This document shows positions 16,167 to 24,351 of a DNA stretch of 64,000 nucleotides, one piece after another. This stretch comes from Pseudomonas sp. C1C7. Its GTDB lineage: Bacteria; Pseudomonadota; Gammaproteobacteria; Pseudomonadales; Pseudomonadaceae. Where the stretch lies: assembly GCF_013359595.1 (NCBI RefSeq), contig NZ_JABFMP010000020.1, forward strand, positions 1 through 64,000. The letters run 5' to 3'. Made by a program: the position numbers and the translations under genes. A model generated the notes under the pieces. It was given only the letters and a program-made list of their open reading frames with translations. It had not been told where the DNA came from and ran no database searches. The first letter of the stretch is position 1, and every line of letters begins with the position of its first letter.

Positions 16167-19073
16167 CTACCAGAAGCCGCGATATGCGGCATCTGAGAGC
16201 CGTTTACCTGCATCCAACTCGGCTTCGGCCTTGAAAAACTCGAACAGCTTGGGATCAAATTCCCAACTGCTGTCCGACTCAACAGCAATACCAAGATCCA
16301 GATTTAACGACTCTCGCCATTCTGTCACGCTCATGAATTTGGCCGCGTTGTTTTCCAGTGATCGCAACCTGCGAACGATTAGCGCAGTTCCACGCTGCGG
16401 TGGAGGCCAGTGCGCTTCATCCGCCCCCCACTGCAGCCAGCGAAGCATATCGGGCCATCGCAACGTCAACGCGATCCAGCGGGCATATTGTTTTTGATCC
16501 GGTGATCGCCAGGCAGGATCGCTGTTGCGTCGAGCCGTCCGCAGCGACAAATAGAAGCGAACGAGGTTAACCATTCGCTTCATTTCCCGCGGATTTCCCA
16601 CAGAGTATGCAGCAGCCAAGCGTACTATTTCGCCGACATCACGGCTTTCAATGAACGTCGCAACGACCTCTGGAGGCAGTGGCAGTGCCTCCTTGGGTTC
16701 AATCTCTGAAGGATCAGCTATTTGACGCGCATGGCCTTCGTCACTTTCACGCATGGCTTGCCCGGTTAGAGCAGATCCGACGGGCATAGCAGGTTTTGCT
16801 TCAGGTTCTGGGCTGGTCAGCGCTGTGCCCACGAGATGACCAATGTAGCTATCAACGTGCCGGACTTCACAGGGAGGAATGGTAAAAGGTAACTGGATGA
16901 ATTTATCCATGAATCGCCAGCCGAGTGGAACCGTGCGCTCATAGCTAGGCAACTTCAGTCGCACGTCTTCGTGGGCTTTCTCCAGGGCCGCAGCAACCAT
17001 TTGAGGGTCCATACCAATGACGAACATGCAGCGATAGGTATCGCTGGCAAGCAACATACTTACGCCTTCAACGACGCTGGCCACCTTATTTGGAGAACAG
17101 CGATCCAAATCGTCAATGAAGATCACGAGTGGCGAATGATCCGTTTGGCTTTCCAGCTTGGGCACTATACTCAGCACGCGCCTTAGATCGGAGTGAATCT
17201 GATGTATCTCGCCAACGGATTTGGCATAGTCAGGTATCCGTATGTATTCAGCGAGACTGAACGTCGCAGGCTCTATCATGGATTTTTCCCGACTGGTGAA
17301 ATAGCTGCGAATCAGGTACACGGCGAGAAGGATTTGCGTGACCACACCACCAGCGCTACCAAACTGATCCATGCGGCTCTGGAGTTCGGCGGGTAATAAA
17401 GGAGCCGCAGCCTCGAGACCATAAAAGGAACAAATCGCTGCAACACCCGCCACCGCCCAGCCACGAACCTTGAACCACCACGCATTGATAACTCTGTCAT
17501 ACAGACGTTTGCGCACGATGCCATCGTCAATGCGCGCCATTTGCAGCTTGAAGAGAAATTTTTCGCGTTCGATCAAAGGCAAGCGCTCGGCGACCTGAGA
17601 GACAATTGCATCGACCAACCCAGCCCAAACCTGCTCGGTCGTATCGTATTTCCAGGCGTTAAACCAGATAGTCCATAAGCGTGTAGGTTTGTGACCCTTC
17701 ACCTGCGAATCAGGAGTGATCGTAAAATCATCTTCCTGCTCAAGAAATTGTAGGACGTTACGAATGATCAACCTGGGAGCGTCTACAAGGCCGGCGACCG
17801 AAGGCTTGTGTCGCTCTCTGTTGAGCCGCGGATCAAGTTGATCACGCATAAGTTGCATAAGCGATGACTTACCCCCTCCCCACGGTGCCTGAATGCTGAT
17901 GCTCAATGGTGGTGGGGTTTGGGCATTAGTTAAAAAATCTGAGATTGCGGTAGCGTAAGTCTCGTACCCAAGCCGATCGGTATCAGCCGCAACATCATTG
18001 TTGAACCTGGTAGCCACTTTTCCAAGTCGGGCGTCATCGAACTCCCTGAGCAAATCCAGCGGCTTAATCGACATATGTTCAAGTACTTTCAGCAAACCAC
18101 CTTTTTGGCTGGCGAGGAGTGCGTGGACAAGGTGGCTGATCTGGATGATGCTCTGCGCCATGCCTCCAGCCAGAAGGTACGCTCCATCCAAAACAGCCTT
18201 TACGTTGGTCGAGGCTTCGAGTTCTCCTGAAGCTTGACTGTAGGTAGAAGCGCTCTTCTGCGATCCGAAATAGGCAAACTTTTGGCTCGCATATTGATCG
18301 TTTGCCAACAGCCGCACCGCAGCGCTAAAGATTTCAGCATCCATGTCCTCACGGAGCATGGCCGGCGCTTCGTCGGACTGGCTTTCGACGAGAGCAAAGA
18401 AAATCAAAGTAGTCGAGAGGCGCTCTCTAGGTTTGATGGGGACACGAGCCAACGCCGCTGCATAGGTCATAAGCTCAGTTACCGCGCGGGCGATAATTGG
18501 GGGTGATACCGCTGCTGGCTCATTCACTCGAACATATATCGACTCTGGCTTTGTAGTGTTGCTGAGCTCGCCTATCGCAACAGCCATAGCGTCCTGTTGA
18601 GGTTGCGGGATGTCTGATGGGATGGCGATAACAACCTTCAACGCGCCTGACATGACAATGCGACTCGACCTCAAGGCATCCACAGTGATACGCAGGCACA
18701 TGGCAAACTCGAGTCCTGCTTCATCCGTCCTCAGCAGAGGTAGCCAAAGCGACTGCATACCTGACAGGGCCGGATCGGCCAGAGCTTTGTTCAAATGAGC
18801 ATTGAGTGCCGCCGCCGGATGAATGTCCGTAGCCGTCACGATAAAACAGAGCAGGCATCGTTCTTCCGTTTGGAAATGGTACCCCGCTCTCAGCTCATGG
18901 GGTCGCGGTAACTTGATTTTCAGACCCAGCCTATCCAAGGTGACCTGGTTTAAGTGACCTTGATGACCATCGCTGCTGATAGGAAGAAAAACGACATCCG
19001 CTTCAGGAGGAGCGTCGATGTGCACCGAAATAGAGGCGTCGATAACGAAGTTTTTCCACTCGTTTACTTGCAT
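16167..19073 (-). CDS. KAP family P-loop NTPase
   Basis: A 968-residue KAP NTPase. Walker A is APWGGGKSS (396-404). The KAP-typical FNAWKYD is at about 471. Two membrane spans (about 536-555 and 574-592) sit inside the NTPase module, as usual for KAP proteins. Walker B is VIFIDDLDRCSP (650-661). The roughly 390-residue N-terminal part is unusual; within it AGGMAQSIIQISHLVHALLA resembles a Clp-N-type repeat. The ATG at 19073 has AAGGGG nine bases upstream and is preferred over ATG 19094. KAP proteins act at the inner membrane, and several bacterial ones belong to anti-phage systems (for example with the PifA exclusion protein). The next genes on the same strand are a 3-TM protein and a RelA/SpoT protein, each in its own segment of minus-strand DNA. 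A defence role is inferred. Confidence 0.85.
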   Translation of the reverse strand: MQVNEWKNFVIDASISVHIDAPPEADVVFLPISSDGHQGHLNQVTLDRLGLKIKLPRPHELRAGYHFQTEERCLLCFIVTATDIHPAAALNAHLNKALADPALSGMQSLWLPLLRTDEAGLEFAMCLRITVDALRSSRIVMSGALKVVIAIPSDIPQPQQDAMAVAIGELSNTTKPESIYVRVNEPAAVSPPIIARAVTELMTYAAALARVPIKPRERLSTTLIFFALVESQSDEAPAMLREDMDAEIFSAAVRLLANDQYASQKFAYFGSQKSASTYSQASGELEASTNVKAVLDGAYLLAGGMAQSIIQISHLVHALLASQKGGLLKVLEHMSIKPLDLLREFDDARLGKVATRFNNDVAADTDRLGYETYATAISDFLTNAQTPPPLSISIQAPWGGGKSSLMQLMRDQLDPRLNRERHKPSVAGLVDAPRLIIRNVLQFLEQEDDFTITPDSQVKGHKPTRLWTIWFNAWKYDTTEQVWAGLVDAIVSQVAERLPLIEREKFLFKLQMARIDDGIVRKRLYDRVINAWWFKVRGWAVAGVAAICSFYGLEAAAPLLPAELQSRMDQFGSAGGVVTQILLAVYLIRSYFTSREKSMIEPATFSLAEYIRIPDYAKSVGEIHQIHSDLRRVLSIVPKLESQTDHSPLVIFIDDLDRCSPNKVASVVEGVSMLLASDTYRCMFVIGMDPQMVAAALEKAHEDVRLKLPSYERTVPLGWRFMDKFIQLPFTIPPCEVRHVDSYIGHLVGTALTSPEPEAKPAMPVGSALTGQAMRESDEGHARQIADPSEIEPKEALPLPPEVVATFIESRDVGEIVRLAAAYSVGNPREMKRMVNLVRFYLSLRTARRNSDPAWRSPDQKQYARWIALTLRWPDMLRWLQWGADEAHWPPPQRGTALIVRRLRSLENNAAKFMSVTEWRESLNLDLGIAVESDSSWEFDPKLFEFFKAEAELDAGKRLSDAAYRGFW

Positions 19074-19514
19074 CAGCTTTCCCCTTAGCCACATCGCCCA
19101 ACCTTTTCGCACGCTACAGTCTAGGCAAGTTTCTGGAGTTGGCCCACGGCGGGTGACGGCAGTGCAAAAGCTCTTGGCAAGGCTCCCGGACAAGTTGGCC
19201 TGCAGCCCTTGGCGCGTCGCAGTAGCTGCGACCAAAGGACGCTCAGAGAGCTTGTTTTTCGGCAGCTTAACGTGGTGCTCAACCAGTAATTTCTGCGGTC
19301 GTTTCCAGCTCTGCCGTGGAATTGCACTTCGAGACGCTCTACGTGCCACAACGAGGAGCCGAGAAATCACTCAATGTGGTGAGTTCCCGCCGCAAATAAT
19401 TGATTTCGGCCAAAAGTAGTCAATCGCTATGGATCAGGGTATCGCATTAAATAGTCCTTTGATAACACGGTGGCAGATGCGGCGCACTGTTAGCATGAAG
19501 GTGCAGAGCAAAAC
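19074..19514. other. Upstream region of the KAP gene, no gene recognised
   Basis: About 440 bases between the KAP start and the stop of the 3-TM gene. Short open frames here have no recognisable product. It presumably holds the KAP promoter. Confidence 0.5.
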
Positions 19515-20603
19515 TTACGCAGGTTCAGAGACTACTTTGGGTAGCGGCGCAGGATAAATGTGCTCACGAGTCGAATAAGACTTGATCGGATCGAACGTAA
19601 GCGATGTATCGCGCCCCAGCGTGTGGAGTTCCTTCTTGAGCGATTCCATCCACAGTCGGCTCTGTAGACTACTCTCACTTCGATTTTCCGAAACCATGGC
19701 ATAGTAACTTATCGTGATGCAATAATTCAGAATCGCAATGAGCTCGTAGTAACTACCGGCTAGGCGAAGATGCTGTTCCCGCTCACCTCCCGGCAGTATC
19801 GCAGTGAATGGAGTTTTTTTACTCTGCTGATCAATTACATAGTCTGAAACGCTCAGTTTTGAACAAAGATCGTTTATCAGCTTCACAAGCTCAAGATAGA
19901 TTCCGCTTTCATTTGATTCAGGGTCTGTTGAGACGCGACCTTTCAAAGGTTTAAAGTTCGGCATGAGCAAAGATAATTCATCCAATATCGACCTTACCTG
20001 CCTCATAACTTGCCTCAGTACCCGCTCATCAGCTTCGAGAGCGCCTGTCTCGTGAGTCGAGTTACAAAAAACCACTGAATGGAATGCTTGATTGATCTGG
20101 ATCTTTAGCGACACGTTATGTGCAAGCTCAATCGTCCCAAGTGATGCGATGTAATCAACTATGCCTTTGCGCTGTGCATGGAAGGCATCCAACCGATTTT
20201 TCATGTCGGTCGCCTCTATCTGCGCCGCTGTCTGTTGCGTACTGTGCAATCTACTGATGAACACACCGACGGGTAGAGTTAAAGATAGCAAAGCGAGAGG
20301 GAACTTACTGATCTCGATGAATGTATCGAATCCTTCCGGTGTAAACGACAGCGTATACGGCGCCCAGCATATGTAGCCTGCTATCAGGAAATAGACGAGT
20401 ATCGTTATTAACCAAAAGCGCAACGGCCATTGAGACGCGAGCCCGCGGCGCGGATCAAGGTGATAAGAAAAATTATAGAATGTGGCACGTTTGTCCATTG
20501 AAATCCCGCTGACGCAGGCAAAACAAACAACGATACAGGCGAAAGGGGAAATCGCAAGAATCATATACAGAAGATGAAGTGCTTCTTTTGCCGCATGAGT
20601 CAT
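19515..20603 (-). CDS. Membrane protein of unknown function (3 predicted TM)
   Basis: A 362-residue protein not assigned to a named family. Hydrophobic segments are at about residues 10-32, 64-84 and 103-118, followed by STQQTAAQIEATDMKNRLDA and FHAQRKGIVDYIASLGTI, then a mostly soluble helical C-terminal half. The ATG at 20603 has AGGA nine bases upstream. This layout (a short membrane part, then a helical cytoplasmic sensor-like part) is common among membrane effectors of anti-phage systems, and the neighbours are a KAP NTPase and a RelA/SpoT-HEPN protein. That comparison is by architecture only. Confidence 0.7.
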   Translation of the reverse strand: MTHAAKEALHLLYMILAISPFACIVVCFACVSGISMDKRATFYNFSYHLDPRRGLASQWPLRFWLITILVYFLIAGYICWAPYTLSFTPEGFDTFIEISKFPLALLSLTLPVGVFISRLHSTQQTAAQIEATDMKNRLDAFHAQRKGIVDYIASLGTIELAHNVSLKIQINQAFHSVVFCNSTHETGALEADERVLRQVMRQVRSILDELSLLMPNFKPLKGRVSTDPESNESGIYLELVKLINDLCSKLSVSDYVIDQQSKKTPFTAILPGGEREQHLRLAGSYYELIAILNYCITISYYAMVSENRSESSLQSRLWMESLKKELHTLGRDTSLTFDPIKSYSTREHIYPAPLPKVVSEPA

Positions 20604-20837
20604 TTTTCATTCCTTACAAGCATACAGCTTATATAAAATTTACTATCCACTTGCATTTCCACTGACCAGTGAATTACATCCGTGCTGACCAGCCGTTTGC
20701 ATTCGACTTGATCAGCATGCGCTTAAGTAGCGACCATCAGAAAACGGTCGCAAGCGAAGCGGCTTGGCTTCATGTTGAGAATCCTTTTTTCCTCATCATT
20801 ATTGGATCAGAAAGCTTGGAAATCGCCTAAAGCAGGT

Positions 20838-22253
20838 TCACCCCTCCTGTTGTCCAGGGTCATTTTCAGAGCGATGAGAGTCAAACAGCAATTTCAATTG
20901 TCTTGTCAATTCACGTAGTTCCTCTGATACCGCCTTAATACTTTCCTGTTTTGGTGTATCCATACGATGGACAAGCCGATTTCGAAATTCTTGAATCCTC
21001 TTAATTGCGGCTGCCTGGTCAAACGAGAGCCCAACTTTGGAATAATATCGATGGACCATCGAGAACATGCGCGAAGGCGCTGTCAAGCCGGAATCACCGG
21101 GACTCAGATCTCTTAGAAGCGCGGTAACGAGCCGCTCGAACTCAACCCACAACAGAATGAACTCACCCGTGGCCTCTTGCTGTTGACGTGTCTCTCCCGT
21201 TACCAAAGATACCGAAGGAGAATGCTCAGCCCCTTGTATATGCTCAAATATGGCGTACCGGCTCGGATCCTGAGCCAGAATTTGGTCAATCACTTGATCA
21301 GACAAAGGACGTTTTTCAAAGTCGTTATGCAGAGGTTGTACGTACTGGACCAAGTTTTCTGGTCTGTTCAAGCCCAGCGACTTCAGCAAGTCAAATAATG
21401 TATCAACCCTACCCATTGCTGCTGCTGTCACGGTTGTCTCCCCCAGTACAGATCTAGCTAGATCAATCAATGACGCTGCAAGGTCATAGTGATTGCAAAA
21501 CTCCCGACCTTGGGTAGACGCTCTTAGCTCACCCGCTCTTTGCAGCCGTTCAAGCGCAATTTCGCCGGACAGGACCAGACCGTTGAGCTCGTCTAAAATT
21601 GCATATTCCTCAACCGACAACTCACCCTGAAGTGGCTTGTATACCAAATCATGCTCCACCTCTGACCATGCGTGCATAAGCACAGAAGCGACTTGAATCT
21701 CTACTTTCGCCTCGGCATACCGCTGATAGGAGTCTTGCAAAGACCCTTCTCTCAAAACCACACGGTAGTGCGTGGCCCAGTACCCAGAAAAACGCTTTTT
21801 ATATGATGGCGCTGCAGCTGTGGGAAATTCTTTTCGTGCCTCGGTTAGATCGAATAACGCTTCAATGATGCGCCCCACTTCTTGCCGCTCGCCTGGGAAA
21901 TAAAGGGCAACTCGAACTCCTGCCAAGTCAACAATGTCGTCGAAAATTGCTGAGACTGTCTCATACTGGCGCTTCAGCGCGCGCTGTCTTACCTTTGCCT
22001 CCAGACGGGTTGGGTTTTTCGCTCTTGAGGTTACAATCGCTCGCACGCCTGCTGACCGCAAATTAGTCTCTAGACTTTGTGCGACCATGCGACATGCTTG
22101 TTCGTAGTAATCGTATTCCTTGCGGTAGCGGGCGATAAACTCTGAGACGAGATCCAAGATATTTTTCCATTGGATGGAGCTGCAGCGCGCTGGCGACGTT
22201 TTTCCTGGCGAGCGCTTGACTGGATGGCCGGCAAGGTAGCGGATAGCCACCAC
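20838..22253 (-). CDS. RelA/SpoT nucleotidyltransferase-domain protein with C-terminal HEPN-like region
   Basis: Up to 471 residues. The N-terminal half has the elements of a (p)ppGpp-type synthetase: VTSRAKNPTRLEAKVRQRA, FDDIVDLAGVRVALYFPGE, SGYWATHYRVVL and VEIQVASVLMHAWSEVEHDL followed by VYK. No HD hydrolase domain is present. The C-terminal half is helical and carries an R-x4-H pair (RNRLVH, residues 424-429 counting from 22253), as in HEPN ribonuclease or adaptor domains. The start is uncertain: GTG 22253 is the longest, while a TTG at 22157 (before DLVSEFIARYRKEYDYYEQ) gives the usual family N-terminus. Such small synthetases include toxSAS toxins and phage-triggered CapRel. No antitoxin gene is recognised directly next to it. 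Confidence 0.82.
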   Translation of the reverse strand: MVAIRYLAGHPVKRSPGKTSPARCSSIQWKNILDLVSEFIARYRKEYDYYEQACRMVAQSLETNLRSAGVRAIVTSRAKNPTRLEAKVRQRALKRQYETVSAIFDDIVDLAGVRVALYFPGERQEVGRIIEALFDLTEARKEFPTAAAPSYKKRFSGYWATHYRVVLREGSLQDSYQRYAEAKVEIQVASVLMHAWSEVEHDLVYKPLQGELSVEEYAILDELNGLVLSGEIALERLQRAGELRASTQGREFCNHYDLAASLIDLARSVLGETTVTAAAMGRVDTLFDLLKSLGLNRPENLVQYVQPLHNDFEKRPLSDQVIDQILAQDPSRYAIFEHIQGAEHSPSVSLVTGETRQQQEATGEFILLWVEFERLVTALLRDLSPGDSGLTAPSRMFSMVHRYYSKVGLSFDQAAAIKRIQEFRNRLVHRMDTPKQESIKAVSEELRELTRQLKLLFDSHRSENDPGQQEG

Positions 22254-22404
22254 GGTGTCTATGCACGGCCCGCTCTCGGTAAGTGCCCGGCGAAGTCATG
22301 TGGCCGATCATAGCGATAGCCTCGGAAGACCGGATCGCTCCAATTGATCTGCTCATCTCCAACTATCAGGATTCAGGCCCCGCATTTCGTGCCGACGCGG
22401 AAAC

Positions 22405-22441
22405 GAAAAAAACGCCATCAGTTGCGATAGCGTTCTTTTTC
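22405..22441 (-). terminator. Terminator downstream of ybdD
   Basis: Arms GAAAAAAACGC and GCGTTCTTTTTC form a stem with A/T-rich flanks on both sides, so it could work in either direction. It lies just past the ybdD stop on the minus strand. Confidence 0.55.
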
Positions 22442-22456
22442 AGTTTTTCTCTCAGT

Positions 22457-22660
22457 TCAGCAACAACGAGTGGTGCACTGGCGTTTGCTGTACCGCGCCT
22501 CCTGGCGCTCTCGGAAAAACTCTTCGTACGTCATCTCCGGCTCGCAGGGGTGACTTACACCCCTGAACGCTACGTAGTTTTCATAATCTGGCACACCAAT
22601 CATCATGCGCAATAGCTGCCGAAACCAATTGAACCCTCGATGCAGTTTTGTTTTAAACAT
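22457..22660 (-). CDS. ybdD: YbdD/YjiX family protein
   Basis: A complete 67-residue protein with the family core RMMIGVPDYENYVAF, the MTYEEFFRERQEARYS motif and the conserved C-terminal RCC. In E. coli YbdD and YjiX are encoded directly after the pyruvate transporters CstA and BtsT and assist them. Here there is no cstA-type gene; the neighbours are island genes. It therefore looks like a gene captured without its partner. A terminator follows. Confidence 0.85.
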   Translation of the reverse strand: MFKTKLHRGFNWFRQLLRMMIGVPDYENYVAFRGVSHPCEPEMTYEEFFRERQEARYSKRQCTTRCC

Positions 22661-22925
22661 GAGCAGGGCTCCGCGAGGTTGGTGAAGGGGTTACCGCGGG
22701 GTTGTATTGAAAAACTGCCTCGTATGGCGTCTTGTCGCTACGATGAGGTAGCTTCCAAGCCTGACGGGAGATTTTGAATGAATAAACCAACACTATAGAT
22801 TTTGAGATATTACGAAACTAAAGCTAACTCAGATAACTTTCAAAAATATGTAAAAGAATAAAAAAGGCTTGCCCCCCTTTACTCCGGCCTAATTTAACCC
22901 CACTTATATCCTTCTGTTTGCATTA

Positions 22926-24224
22926 TTACAAATTTTTCAAATACCACTTTTTGATTATCTCCGGAGTTTTTGTATCAAGATAGACTCTACTGTGAATTAT
23001 TGGTCCAGATACAAACGGTAGCGCAGCCATGAATTTTCTAAAAAAATTTCCACTATGGAGTGGTAACTCCTCATGATCAATATTTACTTCCGATATTTGA
23101 GGCACCCTTTGGGTGTGCACATCAAGCCAGAGATGATCCATTGCACTAATGGAACCGACACCCACTGGTGACACTACGATTGAAACAAAGAGAGCCGCCC
23201 CCCAAATTAGCATCGGCACTATAGCGACTGCACATCCCACATAAAAGAAAACTTGCCCAACCGCTGCTGCCGAAGCTAGCTCACCTAGATGAGCTGCTGT
23301 GGCTATTCCACTTTTTATTCCAAGCCAAAAAGCAGCTATAGTAGACGCAGCAGTAATGACAGGCATTACGAAAGCGGAGAGATATGAAATAATACAATGC
23401 ATCCACTCGGCAACTATCCGTACAATCCTAAGCCACCAATAGGCTTCATCCAGACCGAACCAGATACATAATGTTTTCACATCAACTGGGCTTATACTTT
23501 TCCATCGCTCTATTGCTCGTACCTGCGCCTTTGGTGGTCCACCACTAGAGAAAATCAGCGCCGACACGGAACAATACAATAGCAACCACAGTGCCGTTAA
23601 GCCTCCTGAGACCGCGCCAAGACCACCCCAAACTCCTTCAGATCCTGGCATTAATGAATAAAACCAATGGCTAAACTCTGCGAACCTTCTCGATACCTCC
23701 CAATCTTGTATTTTAGAAACTAAAATTCCGGAAATCCAAAAGAAAGCACCGCCCTCCATCGCCGTTATTCCGCCGCGAATCCATGTGAGCATTGCTGTAG
23801 AGCGAGGACGAACATGAAAAAAAGGTGTTCCTAGGCAAACTACACCAGCACGCTGGCTTTCAGGAATTCCTGATACAGCGTTCATAACGACGCTTCCGCC
23901 GTGACTGTGTCCTATCAAGAGAAATCTTGTCTCAGGAAACTTAGCGGCTTCTAATTTCAGTGACTCGGCTAAAGTTTGTGCGGCATCTACCCGCGCGAAA
24001 TGATTATTATGTCCCGACCAAATAAAATTTGATACCGTAACACCATTTGGGTCAAGCTTAAGAAGTTCTTTAGTCAGCTTTGAGTCTGCCTTAATCCATT
24101 CCGCATTTGCGGCCCAAGTTCCGTGAACCAGTACACAATGAAGGGGCGCTTTCGTTACAACTGGAGCCTCACTAATGATTTGAGGCACCGGCGCGACCAA
24201 TGAGGCGTCCGATTTCTTTTGCAC
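22926..24224 (-). CDS. Membrane-associated alpha/beta hydrolase
   Basis: A 432-residue protein. The N-terminal third is an alpha/beta-hydrolase: oxyanion segment CVLVHGTWAAN (30-40), nucleophile elbow LLIGHSHGGSV (GHSHGG 105-110), and VVCLGTPFF. The rest holds several hydrophobic spans, including a Trp-rich pair and AFVMPVITAASTIAAFWLGI, then a soluble tail. The GTG at 24224 is preferred because GGAG lies seven bases before it; an ATG at 24311 gives a less plausible leader. Base composition is clearly AT-richer than core genes. It is downstream of a second hydrolase gene on the same strand. A lipase or esterase acting at the membrane is inferred. Confidence 0.75.
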   Translation of the reverse strand: MQKKSDASLVAPVPQIISEAPVVTKAPLHCVLVHGTWAANAEWIKADSKLTKELLKLDPNGVTVSNFIWSGHNNHFARVDAAQTLAESLKLEAAKFPETRFLLIGHSHGGSVVMNAVSGIPESQRAGVVCLGTPFFHVRPRSTAMLTWIRGGITAMEGGAFFWISGILVSKIQDWEVSRRFAEFSHWFYSLMPGSEGVWGGLGAVSGGLTALWLLLYCSVSALIFSSGGPPKAQVRAIERWKSISPVDVKTLCIWFGLDEAYWWLRIVRIVAEWMHCIISYLSAFVMPVITAASTIAAFWLGIKSGIATAAHLGELASAAAVGQVFFYVGCAVAIVPMLIWGAALFVSIVVSPVGVGSISAMDHLWLDVHTQRVPQISEVNIDHEELPLHSGNFFRKFMAALPFVSGPIIHSRVYLDTKTPEIIKKWYLKNL

Positions 24225-24351
24225 GCTATATCTCCTACATCGATGTAGATTCGCTATTATTGACCGCACCAAAAAAACCAACAACCACCTAACCCTGCAT
24301 AATTCATCCAAAACTAAAGCACGGGTGATTAGCCGTGCTAGAAATTCAAAT

